This document shows positions 14,375-22,993 of a stretch of DNA of 64,000 nucleotides, in pieces. Origin of the DNA: Rhizocola hellebori (lineage in GTDB: Bacteria; Actinomycetota; Actinomycetes; Mycobacteriales; Micromonosporaceae). The stretch is taken from the NCBI RefSeq assembly GCF_016862955.1, contig NZ_BONY01000020.1, positions 82,639-146,638 of the forward strand. Reading direction: 5' to 3'. Numbering within the stretch: position 1 is the first letter of the stretch; the number at the start of each line of letters is the position of its first letter. A program made the translations under genes and the position numbers. The notes beneath the pieces are model-generated. The model had not been told where the DNA came from. It saw only the letters and a list, made by a program, of their open reading frames with translations, and made no database searches.

Positions 14375-16048
14375 TCACGGTTCGATCAGTATCCACTCCC
14401 GCTGCTGCCCCGCGCCGGTGCCGATGACGTAGCCGGGCGAGATTCGCAACACGATCGTGCCGTCGCTGAGCACCTGAACGCCGGACGGATCCGCCACACC
14501 GATCGGTGTTTCCACACCATCTCGGTAGTACGAGGCCGCGTGCGGGCGCAGCAACACCACCGTCCCGTCGCCTATCGGCATCCAGCCGGTAACCGTGGCG
14601 AAGTCCGGCACGCCCATCGTGGTCCAGGTCGCGCCCACCAGCTTGATGAGGTTGCCCTTCGCGGGCATCCACAGCTCCTTGCCGTCGGGCGAGAGGCGAA
14701 CCTCCGACGGATCGTCGCCAACTTGCACGCCGATCGGCAAGTCGACCTCCTGCCACGTCCGGGCCTTGTCCTGGCTGCGATACAGGTTCGGGCTTTGGCT
14801 CGCCAGCCACAGGCGGCCGTCCCCGCCGTTGATCACGCGCGTGGTCCCGTCGTGTACCGGCAGGCTGGTAGTGACCTCACCCGCACCGGCCCGGTAGAGC
14901 TTGGCATTCGCGCACTCGACTTTCGCGGACTCAAATCCGGTGGCCCCCGGGCAAAGCGTGTAGTACTCGCCCAGCAGCGCATACAGCGACTGGGTCGGCG
15001 GGGTCGCTTGCGAGGTGTATGTCGCACCACCATTCGTGGTCAGGTAATACGTCTTCGGCGGCGTCAAGTCGTGCACGGCGAAGACCTGCTGGTTGAAGAT
15101 GTACAGGTCCACGATCGACCCCTTGAGAGCGGGAAGCTTGATGTTGCGCCAGCTGAGGCCACGGTCGGTGGTGTAGTCCAGGGCGTACTGACACGCCAGC
15201 TCCTGCCGCACGTTCGCGACGCACGACACGAAGAGCGCCCAGATGTTGTTGCTGCCCAAAAAGTACAGCCTGGGCTGCTCGGCGAAGGCACGTCCGTGCG
15301 ACGGCAGCGTGCGGGACTCAGGGGACAGCGGATGAACGGTCGCCGAAGGCGTGGGCGTCGGGTTCACCGGCGCTGACGTCGGGCCGATTACCGGCGGAAC
15401 CTTGGCGTCCTGCCGAAGGGCGATGGCCAGCGGGATCACCAGCAGCGCCAGGACAATCGCGGCCACGGCGGCCCGCCGGGCGTTGCGCCGCTTGCGAACC
15501 CCCGCCACGGTCTGTGCCACGCCGGGGGCCTGGATGGCGCTGGCGGTGGCCCTTTCCCAGACCGGCGCCTGCTTCTCCACAAAGTACTCGGCCAGCTGGG
15601 ACCGGCCCCGCGACAGCCACGACCGCACGGTGCCTTCGGCAACCCCTTGCTGCTCAGCGATTTCGGCCGTCGACAGGTGAGCCAGATGGTGCAACACGAC
15701 GGCGAGCCGGTGGTTGGGCGGCAGGGTGGCCAGCGCTCGCGACAGCGCGACACGTTCCGGCCCCGGCCCCTCGACATGCTCTATCCGCTCCCGCTTCAGG
15801 TGGCGCATCGCGACCTGCAAGTGGCGCAGCCGGCTGGTGGCCAGGTTCCAGGCCACCCTGCGCACCCAGCCCGCGGCATCGCCGTAGGCGCTGACCTTGT
15901 TCCAGTGATCCAGCGCGCGGCAGAACGCTTCCTGGGTAAGGTCCTGCGCCTCGGCGTGATCGTCCAGATATGCCGAGAGTTGTCCCGCTATGCGGTGAAA
16001 GTGCGTCGAGTAGAACTCGGCGAACTCGCCCGTATCCACCTGCGTCAT
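14375..16048 (-). CDS. ECF sigma factor fused to a membrane helix and extracellular domain
   Basis: A 557-residue fusion. Residues about 9-160 are a SigE-like sigma factor: region 2 (FYSTHFHRIAGQLSAYLDD...DLTQEAFCRAL) and region 4 (LPPNHRLAVVLHHLAHLSTAEIAEQQGVAEGTVRSWLSRG). A basic stretch RKRRNARR is followed by one membrane helix (about 192-211) and about 345 extracytoplasmic residues with repeated beta-strand units (TYYLTTNGGATYTSQ, LYRSQDKARTWQEV) like BNR/sialidase-type propellers. The ATG at 16048 is preceded by GGAGAAGG; the open frame begins earlier at 16132. The design implies a membrane-tethered sigma factor sensing outside the cell, perhaps released by proteolysis. The downstream lipoprotein gene may be a partner. 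Confidence 0.9.
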   Translation of the reverse strand: MTQVDTGEFAEFYSTHFHRIAGQLSAYLDDHAEAQDLTQEAFCRALDHWNKVSAYGDAAGWVRRVAWNLATSRLRHLQVAMRHLKRERIEHVEGPGPERVALSRALATLPPNHRLAVVLHHLAHLSTAEIAEQQGVAEGTVRSWLSRGRSQLAEYFVEKQAPVWERATASAIQAPGVAQTVAGVRKRRNARRAAVAAIVLALLVIPLAIALRQDAKVPPVIGPTSAPVNPTPTPSATVHPLSPESRTLPSHGRAFAEQPRLYFLGSNNIWALFVSCVANVRQELACQYALDYTTDRGLSWRNIKLPALKGSIVDLYIFNQQVFAVHDLTPPKTYYLTTNGGATYTSQATPPTQSLYALLGEYYTLCPGATGFESAKVECANAKLYRAGAGEVTTSLPVHDGTTRVINGGDGRLWLASQSPNLYRSQDKARTWQEVDLPIGVQVGDDPSEVRLSPDGKELWMPAKGNLIKLVGATWTTMGVPDFATVTGWMPIGDGTVVLLRPHAASYYRDGVETPIGVADPSGVQVLSDGTIVLRISPGYVIGTGAGQQREWILIEP

Positions 16049-16198
16049 GCCTTCTCCTGTCGCGTGTCCGAACTGGCACGCGCTCGGGCCGGCCTTTGTT
16101 GCATCGGTTGAGCCTGTAGTTTGCCGAGCCATCGCTTAGCGATCAAGCCCCGCGGGGTACCGCCCTAAATGAACACGCCCTCGACATAGGAGGAAGCA

Positions 16199-17332
16199 AT
16201 GGACATAGGTGCCGCCGTGGCCGACATGTGGCGCACAGTGATCGTCTTCATTCCCAAGGCGGTCGCTTTTGTAGCGATTCTTGTCATCGGGTGGCTGGTG
16301 GCCAGATTCCTGCGCAAGTGGGTCGACCGGCTCCTGGAACGGGTGGGCTTCGACCGGGCCGTGCAACGCGGCGGCCTTCGGCGCTGGCTTGCCGGCGGAA
16401 AGTACGACGCGTCAGGCATCGTCGCCACCCTCGTCTACTACGCCGTCCTGCTTTTCACCCTCCAGCTGGCCTTCGGGCTGTGGGGCCCCAACCCGGTGTC
16501 CGACCTCATTCAAGGCGTGATCGCCTGGCTGCCCAAGGCATTGGTCGCGATCGTCATCATCGTGGTCGCCGCGGCGCTCGCGTCGGCGGTCAAGGACGTG
16601 GTCAGCTCCGCACTGGCCGGGCTGTCCTACGGTCGGTTGCTGGCCAGCCTGGCCAGCTTCTTCATCATCGGCCTCGGCATCATCGCGGCGCTCAACCAGG
16701 TCGGCATCGCCACCACGGTCACCATGCCGGTGCTGATCGCCGTCCTGGCCACCGTCGCCGGAATCCTCATCGTCGGCGTGGGTGGCGGCATGATCCGCCC
16801 GATGCAGCAGCGCTGGGAGCGGTGGCTGGGCCGCGCCGAGCAGGAATCGGAAAACCTCAAGGAGCACATCCAGGCCCACGCCGCCGGCCGCCGCGACGCC
16901 ATCGCCGCCGCGGAAGCGCAAGCGCAGGCGGAAGCGGCCCGTGTCCGGGCCGAGTCGGCCAGCGCCGACGAGACCCAGCTGGTCCCGGTGGCAGCGGTCA
17001 CCGGCACAGCCCGCCCGGTCAACAGCAGCGTCCAAACCCAGAAGCTGCCCCGAATCACCGACCAGTCCGCACCTTCACAACCCGCGCAAGCGGTCCAGGC
17101 ATCGCCACCGGTCCGGCCCGCGCAGCCACCGCAACCCGCGCAGCCACCGAAAGCAGCCCAGCCGCCGCAAGCTGCGCAGCCGGTCCAAGCCTCCCAACCG
17201 GTGCGGCCCGCGCAGCCGCCGCAAGCTACGGAGCCGACACAGGCTACGCAGCCGGCTCCGTCGGAGCGCCCGACCGAGCGAACCCGGGCACCGAAACAGG
17301 TCGAGCCCGCCGATCCCGGCAACGACCAATAA
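16199..17332 (+). CDS. Small mechanosensitive (MscS-like) channel with Pro/Gln-rich tail
   Basis: A 377-residue membrane protein. Membrane helices at about 10-35, 75-95, 110-135 and 145-200 form repeated TM-helix units typical of conserved MscS-like channel proteins that lack the large beta-domain. Residues about 215-250 are a charged Ala/Glu coiled-coil-like segment. The last 90 residues are low-complexity PAQPPQ-type repeats, probably an intrinsically disordered cytoplasmic tail. TAGGAGGAAGC directly before the ATG is a strong ribosome binding site. It ends at a shared terminator with the convergent M23-like gene. Likely role: osmotic or membrane-tension response. Confidence 0.87.
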   Translation: MDIGAAVADMWRTVIVFIPKAVAFVAILVIGWLVARFLRKWVDRLLERVGFDRAVQRGGLRRWLAGGKYDASGIVATLVYYAVLLFTLQLAFGLWGPNPVSDLIQGVIAWLPKALVAIVIIVVAAALASAVKDVVSSALAGLSYGRLLASLASFFIIGLGIIAALNQVGIATTVTMPVLIAVLATVAGILIVGVGGGMIRPMQQRWERWLGRAEQESENLKEHIQAHAAGRRDAIAAAEAQAQAEAARVRAESASADETQLVPVAAVTGTARPVNSSVQTQKLPRITDQSAPSQPAQAVQASPPVRPAQPPQPAQPPKAAQPPQAAQPVQASQPVRPAQPPQATEPTQATQPAPSERPTERTRAPKQVEPADPGNDQ

Positions 17333-17347
17333 CAGCAACCGATCCAG

Positions 17348-17375
17348 CGCGGCCGGGCATGCCTGCCCGGCCGCG
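17348..17375. terminator. Bidirectional hairpin terminator
   Basis: A perfect 12-bp stem (CGCGGCCGGGCA paired with TGCCCGGCCGCG) with a 4-base loop lies between two convergent genes, 16 bases after the channel gene stop and 12 bases after the M23-like gene stop. There is no T-run, as is common for actinobacterial terminators. Confidence 0.75.
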
Positions 17376-17387
17376 TTGAGGTGATGA

Positions 17388-18839
17388 CTAGCGGCCGACC
17401 AGGACTAGCTGGGTGGAGTTGTCGGGCAGACCGGCCAGGGCGACTCGGCTGCCTCGGGCGGGGGTGGTGGTGCCCTGGCCGGGCAGGCTGTTGAATTCGG
17501 TCCACGAGCCGTTGCCGGCCCGTACCCGGTGGTAGATGGCGTCGTCGGCACCGACGATGACCACCTGGGCGGTGCCGTTGGGCAGGCCGGCGATGGTGAC
17601 GTCCTTGGCGACCGCGGGGCTTGTCGTGCCGACGCCGTTGAGCGGGGCGAACGGGGTCCAGCTGCCGGAGGCCAGGCGCACGCGGTGGTGCAGCTGCCCG
17701 CCCCCGCCCGCGATGACGACTTGGGCGGAACCGTCGGGCAGGGCGGCGATCGCCACGGCGCTGCCCTGTGCGGTGGCGCCGGTGCCGTTGCCGTTGAGGG
17801 GCTGGAATTCGGTCCAGACCCCGCTGGTCTGCCGGAGCCGGTGGTAGATGCCGTTGTCCATGCCGACGATGAGCACCTGCGCGGTGTTGTCGGGCTGGCC
17901 GCTGATGGCGACGTCCCTGGCGCCGGCCGGCGTGGTGGTGCCGAAACCGTTGAGGCGGCCGAATTCTGTCCAGGCGCCGTTGGCTTGGCGGACGCGGTGG
18001 TAGACGGTGTCGTCCGCGCCGACCAAGACCAGCTGGGCCGAGCCGTTGGGCAGTCCGCAGATGGCCACCCGCTTGCCCTGGGCCGGGGAGGTGGTGCCCA
18101 TGCCGTTGAGCGGCTGGAATTCTGTCCAGGTGCCGTTGGCTTGGCGGACCCGGTGGTAGAGGCGATCGTCGGCGCCGATGATGGCGACCTGGGCGGAGCC
18201 GTCGGGCAACCCGGCCACGGCCATGTCTTTAGCGTTGCCGGGCAACGAGGTCTGGAAACCGTTCAGCGGCCGGAAACCTGTCCAGCTGCCGGAGGCGGCG
18301 CGCAGCTGGTGGTACATCGGGCCGGAGGTTCCGGCGGGCGGAGCCGGGTTGTTCGCGATGTACTCCAGCGGATTGATCCGCACCCCGGCGGGATTAATCA
18401 TGTGCCAGTGCACGTGCGGGCCGGTCGAGCTGCCCGAGCCGGGTGCGCCGGCGGCCCCGCCGGAGAGCCCGACGATGGCGCCCGCCCCGACGCCGGTTCC
18501 GTTGGCGAGCAAGAACTGTGACAGGTGAAGGTATTGACTGCGGTATCCCTCGGCGTGGCTGATGGTGACGGTGTGCCCGCCCGTGCCGTTGAACGGGGTG
18601 TTGGTCACGGTGCCCGCCCCGCACGCGGGCAGCCCGGTGCCTACCGGCATCGCGAAGTCGATGCCGCCCAGCGAGCCGCGGGCCAGGTGTTCCTGCCACC
18701 CATCGGTGATCGGGTACCCGGCGAATGGGTTGTAGATGGCGGGCCCGGCAAACGCTGGGGCGGGCAGCAGAAGGCCGCCGGCGGACAGACCGGTGACCGC
18801 CGCCGCGCCACGGATGAGGGTTCTCCTGGTGACTGGCAT
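17388..18839 (-). CDS. Tat-exported M23-like protein with six lectin-type repeats
   Basis: A 483-residue secreted protein. A twin-arginine signal (TRRTLIRG then a hydrophobic stretch to AFA) leads to an M23 endopeptidase-like domain (about 45-160) with Asp61, His105 (YLHLS) and the HxH pair His142/His144 (GPHVHWH). The usual first zinc ligand, His four residues before Asp61, is Leu57, so activity is uncertain. Residues about 176-483 are six repeats of about 51 residues with YHRVRQANGTWTEFQPLNG, resembling PLL/tectonin-type beta-propeller lectins. The ATG at 18839 was chosen because it begins the Tat signal. Likely role: binding, and perhaps cutting, cell-wall polymers. Confidence 0.9.
   Translation of the reverse strand: MPVTRRTLIRGAAAVTGLSAGGLLLPAPAFAGPAIYNPFAGYPITDGWQEHLARGSLGGIDFAMPVGTGLPACGAGTVTNTPFNGTGGHTVTISHAEGYRSQYLHLSQFLLANGTGVGAGAIVGLSGGAAGAPGSGSSTGPHVHWHMINPAGVRINPLEYIANNPAPPAGTSGPMYHQLRAASGSWTGFRPLNGFQTSLPGNAKDMAVAGLPDGSAQVAIIGADDRLYHRVRQANGTWTEFQPLNGMGTTSPAQGKRVAICGLPNGSAQLVLVGADDTVYHRVRQANGAWTEFGRLNGFGTTTPAGARDVAISGQPDNTAQVLIVGMDNGIYHRLRQTSGVWTEFQPLNGNGTGATAQGSAVAIAALPDGSAQVVIAGGGGQLHHRVRLASGSWTPFAPLNGVGTTSPAVAKDVTIAGLPNGTAQVVIVGADDAIYHRVRAGNGSWTEFNSLPGQGTTTPARGSRVALAGLPDNSTQLVLVGR
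17391..18314 (-). repeat. Six tandem repeats encoding propeller blades
   Basis: Within the M23-like gene, six units of about 150 bp encode YHxxRxxxGxWTxFxxLNG followed by a DGSAQVxIxG strand. The units are diverged at DNA level but regular in spacing, consistent with one blade each of a lectin-type beta-propeller. Confidence 0.8.
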
Positions 18840-18922
18840 GCGTGCACGGTAGGGGCGGCGAACCCGCAGATACAACTACGCATTTCTACGTATCGACGAA
18901 TGCATCGTCATGGTGTAGGGAG

Positions 18923-20455
18923 TCAGCTTCTGGCCGGAATGAAGCCGTCCAGGATGATCTGGAGCTCGTCGCGGTCGGCGTCCCACGTCGCGGCCGGGGT
19001 GCGCCAGTAGATCGAATAGGCCTGGTCCGGCGCGGTGATGAAGCCCCGGTTGAGCACGTGCACCGGGGTGTTGCCAAGGGTGTAGGTGAACTCCCAATCC
19101 GCGGCTTTGTCCCAATAGGACACAGGCTCCAGTCGGATGCGCTGGTAGTTGCGATATCCGTTGCGCCGCGCGGCCTCGTTGTTGCGCCAGTCCTGCACCG
19201 GGTCCGGCTTCGGGGTGCGGGACTGCTCGATGAGCAGCAGCCGCCCGGTCGCCTTGTCCTGCCATTGGGCTCGCCCGTCGCCGTCCCGGCTGAACTGCCA
19301 GCCGTCGGGAACGGGCACCTTGAAGCCGTTCCCGTCGTCGCGCCATTGCCAGCCGGCCGGGAGCTGGAAGCCGGTGGGTGCGGGCTTGACCGACGGCTGC
19401 ACCGATTGGTTGGCCGAGGGCTGGGCCGACGGCGACGATGCCGCGCCCTGGTCGCGTGACGAGGAGCGGTCCAGCAGGAACAGCACCACAGCACCCAGCG
19501 CCAGCAACAAAACCAAGGCCCACAACCATTTTCGGCTGGTACCAGGCGAAGCCCGCCGCGGCGGCGAGGTGGGCAGCGCCCGGGTGGCTTTCGCCCTGGG
19601 CGGCGCCATCGCCTCGCGCAGCATCCGCTGCGCCGTGGCCGAGTCCAGACGCCGGCCCGGATTCTTCTCCAGCAGCCCCATCAACACCGGTGTCAGCGGC
19701 CCGGACCGGCGCGGCGGCGGGATCGGCTCGGTGGCCAGCGCGGTCAGCGTCTCCATCGTCGAGGCCCGGCCGAACGGCGGCTTGCCTTCCGTTGCCGCGT
19801 AAAGGGTGGCGCCCAGCGACCACAGGTCGGAGGCTTTGCTGGTCTTGCCGTCGCGCGCGCGTTCCGGGGCGAGGTAGGCCGGTGACCCGATCAGCAAACC
19901 TGTCCGGGTCACGAACGGGTCGCCGGGCATGGTGGCGATGCCGAAGTCGGTCAGCACCGCCCGGCCGTCCTGGGTCAGCAAAACGTTGCCGGGCTTGACA
20001 TCGCGGTGCACCACGCCCACCTCGTGCGCGGCGCTGAGCGCCTGCAGGATCTCCAGCCCGATCCCCGCCACCCGCTGCGGGGACAGGTCGTCGCCGTCGG
20101 ACATGGCTTCATGCAACGACTTGCCCGGCAGGTACTCCATCACGATCCACGGATCGCCCTTGCCCACCTCGACCACGTCGAAGACCCTTACCACATGGGG
20201 GTGGTTCAGCTGGGCCACCGCCCGCGCCTCGCGCATCGAGCGGGCCTGCATCTCGCCGCGTTCCGCCGTGGTCAGGCCCGGCGGCGGCACGAGTTCCTTG
20301 ATGGCCACATCACGGTTGAGCACCTCGTCGCGGGCACGCCAGACCCGCCCCATGCCCCCCTGACCCAGCGGGTGCAGCAGGCGGTAACGGTCGGCGACGA
20401 GCAGCGACTGTGCCGTGGACACGATTATCGGGTACCCAAAGAAGCCAAAGCTCAC
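18923..20455 (-). CDS. Transmembrane Ser/Thr protein kinase (PknB-like)
   Basis: A 510-residue kinase: Gly-rich loop GQGGMG (31-36), Lys53 (VAIKEL), HRD (150-152), DFG (170-172), APE (SPAYLAPE) and a membrane helix at about 309-328. The extracellular part (about 330-510) starts with a Ser/Pro/Gln linker and a Trp-rich domain (LPAGWQWRDDGNGFKVPVPDGWQF) that is not PASTA. I chose the GTG at 20455, which overlaps the upstream stop as GTGA and suggests coupling; a GTG at 20422 is also possible. It probably phosphorylates cytosolic targets in response to an outside ligand. The coupled upstream gene is a candidate partner. Confidence 0.92.
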   Translation of the reverse strand: MSFGFFGYPIIVSTAQSLLVADRYRLLHPLGQGGMGRVWRARDEVLNRDVAIKELVPPPGLTTAERGEMQARSMREARAVAQLNHPHVVRVFDVVEVGKGDPWIVMEYLPGKSLHEAMSDGDDLSPQRVAGIGLEILQALSAAHEVGVVHRDVKPGNVLLTQDGRAVLTDFGIATMPGDPFVTRTGLLIGSPAYLAPERARDGKTSKASDLWSLGATLYAATEGKPPFGRASTMETLTALATEPIPPPRRSGPLTPVLMGLLEKNPGRRLDSATAQRMLREAMAPPRAKATRALPTSPPRRASPGTSRKWLWALVLLLALGAVVLFLLDRSSSRDQGAASSPSAQPSANQSVQPSVKPAPTGFQLPAGWQWRDDGNGFKVPVPDGWQFSRDGDGRAQWQDKATGRLLLIEQSRTPKPDPVQDWRNNEAARRNGYRNYQRIRLEPVSYWDKAADWEFTYTLGNTPVHVLNRGFITAPDQAYSIYWRTPAATWDADRDELQIILDGFIPARS

Positions 20456-20862
20456 ACAGCGCGGTGCCGGCCGGCCCCGGGCGGCTCGTCGTCATAGGCC
20501 TCGACCACCGAGCCGAGCTCCTCATCGGTGAGTTCGTCGCGTTCCTCACCTATGGCCAGGCGCATGTTCTCGATCTCCTCTTCGGCGGAGGGAAGCCGCC
20601 ACTTCGTGGGCCACGGGTTGGGCAGGTGACCCTCCCGAATCGCCTGCCGCGCTTGACGTGTGTTGCGGTACGACAGCGGGATGGTGCTGAACGGCAGGCG
20701 CTGACCCGTGCTACGGGAACGGACCCGGCCCGGCCGCACGAACGGCCTCGGGCCAGGCCCGTTTTCGATCCACCAGCGCAAGGTCACCTCGAGGTTGCCG
20801 AACGGATGCATGATCACGACGAGGATGTCGTCCAGATCAAGGCCTTCCGCCGGTGATGGCAT
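20452..20862 (-). CDS. Conserved hypothetical protein coupled to the kinase
   Basis: A 136-residue soluble protein with LDLDDILVVIMHPFGNLEVTLRWWIENGPG and IPLSYRNTRQARQAIREG motifs, resembling uncharacterised actinomycete proteins. The first possible codon is a TTG at 20871, but the ATG at 20862 is more likely; a TATATT sequence 11 nt upstream could be a -10 box. Its stop overlaps the kinase start by 4 bp. The Asp/Glu-rich tail (SVVEAYDDEPPG) and the coupling suggest it works with the kinase, but no function is known. Confidence 0.78.
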   Translation of the reverse strand: MPSPAEGLDLDDILVVIMHPFGNLEVTLRWWIENGPGPRPFVRPGRVRSRSTGQRLPFSTIPLSYRNTRQARQAIREGHLPNPWPTKWRLPSAEEEIENMRLAIGEERDELTDEELGSVVEAYDDEPPGAGRHRAV

Positions 20863-20894
20863 GGCCCCCAATATAGGCGAACTTCGCTGGCTGT

Positions 20895-21704
20895 CTAGCG
20901 CTTGATGCCCACGCCACCAAACTCGGTGACGATGGTGGTGTCATTGCCGTCCGGCCGCCATTGCGAAACCGTCACCACGCCGGGCTCCTGCAGCTCGGTG
21001 CCTTCGAAGAAGCGGCCGATCTCCTTGGGGCTGCGGGCGGTGATCGGTGCCGAGCCGCCTTCGTTCCACATGCGCATAGCCTGTGCCACGGCTTCGGCGT
21101 GAACTTCCATGGTGGGATGGGAGATCACGAGGTAGCTGCCGGCGGGAACGGCTTGCACGAGCTGGCGCACGATTGCCTGCGCCTGCTCGTCGTCGGTGAC
21201 GAAGTTCATGATGCCGAGCAGCATGATGGCTACTGGCTGGCCGAAGTCGAGGGTGCGGGCGGCAGCCTCGAGAATCGCGCCAGGGTCGCGGACGTCGGCG
21301 TCGATGTAGTCGGTGGCGCCCAGCGCGGTGCTTGTCAGCAGGGCACGGGCGTGGACGAGCACCATCGGGTCGTTGTCCACATATACGATCCGGGCGGCCG
21401 GATTGGCCGCCTGAGCGACCTCATGGGTGTTGTTCGCGGTGGGTAGTCCGGTGCCGATGTCGAGGAACTGGCCGATGCCACTGGCACCGGCAAGATGGCG
21501 CACGACGCGGCCCAGAAATTCGCGGTTGTAACGAGCCGACTGGACCAGCTCTGGCATGAAGGTGAGCACCTGTTGTGCCGCTTCACGATCGACCGCGAAG
21601 TTGTCCTTGCCCCCGAGAAGGTAGTTCCACAGCCGGGCCGAATGGGCCACTGTGGTGTCCAAACGCGATAGAGGATCGCTCGCGCCGGGCATCGTGTCGT
21701 TCAC
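20895..21704 (-). CDS. SAM-dependent methyltransferase, DUF574/SAV2177 family
   Basis: A 269-residue Rossmann methyltransferase of the actinobacterial SAV2177 family (PF04672 type): ARLWNYLLGGKDNF near the start, SAM-binding FLDIGTGLPTANNTHEVAQ, YVDNDPMVL, and ADVRDPGAIL. Targets of this family are unknown. The frame opens at 21719, but GAGGTG sits 5 nt before the GTG at 21704 (VNDTMPGASDP), so that start is chosen. It lies downstream of the XRE/DUF397 pair on the same strand, a frequent neighbourhood for this family. Confidence 0.93.
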   Translation of the reverse strand: MNDTMPGASDPLSRLDTTVAHSARLWNYLLGGKDNFAVDREAAQQVLTFMPELVQSARYNREFLGRVVRHLAGASGIGQFLDIGTGLPTANNTHEVAQAANPAARIVYVDNDPMVLVHARALLTSTALGATDYIDADVRDPGAILEAAARTLDFGQPVAIMLLGIMNFVTDDEQAQAIVRQLVQAVPAGSYLVISHPTMEVHAEAVAQAMRMWNEGGSAPITARSPKEIGRFFEGTELQEPGVVTVSQWRPDGNDTTIVTEFGGVGIKR

Positions 21705-21782
21705 GAATGCACCTCGCATTTACGGTGGGTGGGAGTTGGACCAACCTAGGGTAATGGTCGGTTCGAGGGATGGGAATGGTTG

Positions 21783-22667
21783 TCACTCGTTGAGCTCAGA
21801 GGCGATCCGGCGCAGAAGCGCTTCGGTCTGCTCCGGTTGAGCGGCCTCGATACACAGTGTCTCCATGGCCACTGCATATTGATCGATATCGTCTCGCTTG
21901 TCGAGGTAGAGCGCGCTGGTGAGCTGTTCGACGTAGACCACGTCGGGCAGCTCCGGCTCGGCGAATCGCAGGATGCTGAAGGCACCGCCGACCGCGGCGT
22001 GCCCGCCGACCCGAAAGGGCACGACCTGGATGGTGATGTTGGGCTGAGCAGCCGACTCCACCAGGAACTCGATCTGCTCACGCATCACGGCGGGCCCGCC
22101 CATCGGCCGGCGCAACGCCGCCTCGTCGATGACCACCCACAGCTGCGGCGCACTGGGCTGGGTCAGCACCTTCTTACGCGCCATGCGTACGTCGACACGC
22201 CGCTCGACCTCCTCATCGGAGGCCCGCGTGTGTCCGTGCCGCACCAGGGTGCGGGCATAGGCGGGGGTCTGCAACAGGCCGGGGACGAATTGGACCTCGT
22301 AGTTTCGGATGAGCGAGGCCGCCGCTTCCAGGCCTATATATGGCTGAAACCACGACGGCAGCACGTCGCTGTAGCGGTGCCACCAGCCGGGGGCATTAGC
22401 GCTGCGGGCCAGAGCCAGCAGCCGGTCGCGCTCTTCGCCGCCCTCCAGCCCGTAGAGGGTGAGCAGGTCTTCGACGTCGCGTTCCTTGAACCCGACCCGG
22501 CCCAGCTCCATCCGGCTGATCTTCGACTCCGAGGCCCGGATCTGCCACCCGGCGTCCTCCCGGGTGACGCCGCGCGACTCCCGCAGACGCCGCAGGTGCG
22601 CGCCGAGCACAATGCGCAACACCGTTGGCCCGCCGGTCATCCCGGCTTCTCCGGGCGTCGAAGTCAC
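21783..22667 (-). CDS. XRE-family regulator (Scr1/WhiJ-like, DUF5753)
   Basis: A 294-residue regulator. The N-terminal HTH (about 20-75: LRRLRESRGVTREDAGWQIRASESKISRMELGRVGF) is followed by a DUF5753 ligand or effector domain (YIGLEAAASLIRNYEVQFVPGLLQTPAYARTL, PNITIQVVPFRVGGHAAVGGAFSILRF). This is the architecture of the actinomycete WhiJ/Scr1 group, which is paired with small DUF397 proteins. GTG at 22667 follows AAGGGGGT. The DUF397 gene lies immediately upstream on the same strand. Likely represses or activates its own operon. Confidence 0.94.
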   Translation of the reverse strand: MTSTPGEAGMTGGPTVLRIVLGAHLRRLRESRGVTREDAGWQIRASESKISRMELGRVGFKERDVEDLLTLYGLEGGEERDRLLALARSANAPGWWHRYSDVLPSWFQPYIGLEAAASLIRNYEVQFVPGLLQTPAYARTLVRHGHTRASDEEVERRVDVRMARKKVLTQPSAPQLWVVIDEAALRRPMGGPAVMREQIEFLVESAAQPNITIQVVPFRVGGHAAVGGAFSILRFAEPELPDVVYVEQLTSALYLDKRDDIDQYAVAMETLCIEAAQPEQTEALLRRIASELNE

Positions 22668-22732
22668 CCCGTTACCCCCTTTTGATTGCCAAGCATGCCA
22701 TGATCGGCGCCCGACCGTCCTTATCGGACGGC

Positions 22733-22960
22733 TTAGATGACCATGTCATCAAACTCGCCGGCCCGTACCCCGAGGACGAACGCCATGATCTCGTCGCGGG
22801 TGAACACCAGGGCAGGACCTTCCGGGTCGCGCGAATTGCGCAGCGCGACACCACCCTCGGGCAACTGTGCCAATTCCACGCAGTTCCCGCTCGCATTGCT
22901 GCGCCCACTCTTGCGCCAGAGCAGGTCTGACAACGCTGTACCTAGCATGTGCGCCGCCAC
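22733..22960 (-). CDS. DUF397 small protein, partner of the XRE regulator
   Basis: A 75-residue acidic protein with the DUF397 pattern: LLWRKSGRSNASGNCVELAQLPEGGVALRNSRDPEGPALVFTRDE. Such proteins pair with WhiJ/Scr1-type regulators and have been proposed as toxin-like or regulatory partners. The GTG at 22960 has AAGGAG 9 nt upstream; an ATG at 22948 is an alternative. It is the first gene of the minus-strand cluster DUF397, XRE and methyltransferase, behind a region rich in TGCA repeats. Confidence 0.92.
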   Translation of the reverse strand: MAAHMLGTALSDLLWRKSGRSNASGNCVELAQLPEGGVALRNSRDPEGPALVFTRDEIMAFVLGVRAGEFDDMVI

Positions 22961-22993
22961 TTGACCCGTCTCCTTCGTCCTTGACCAGCCATC

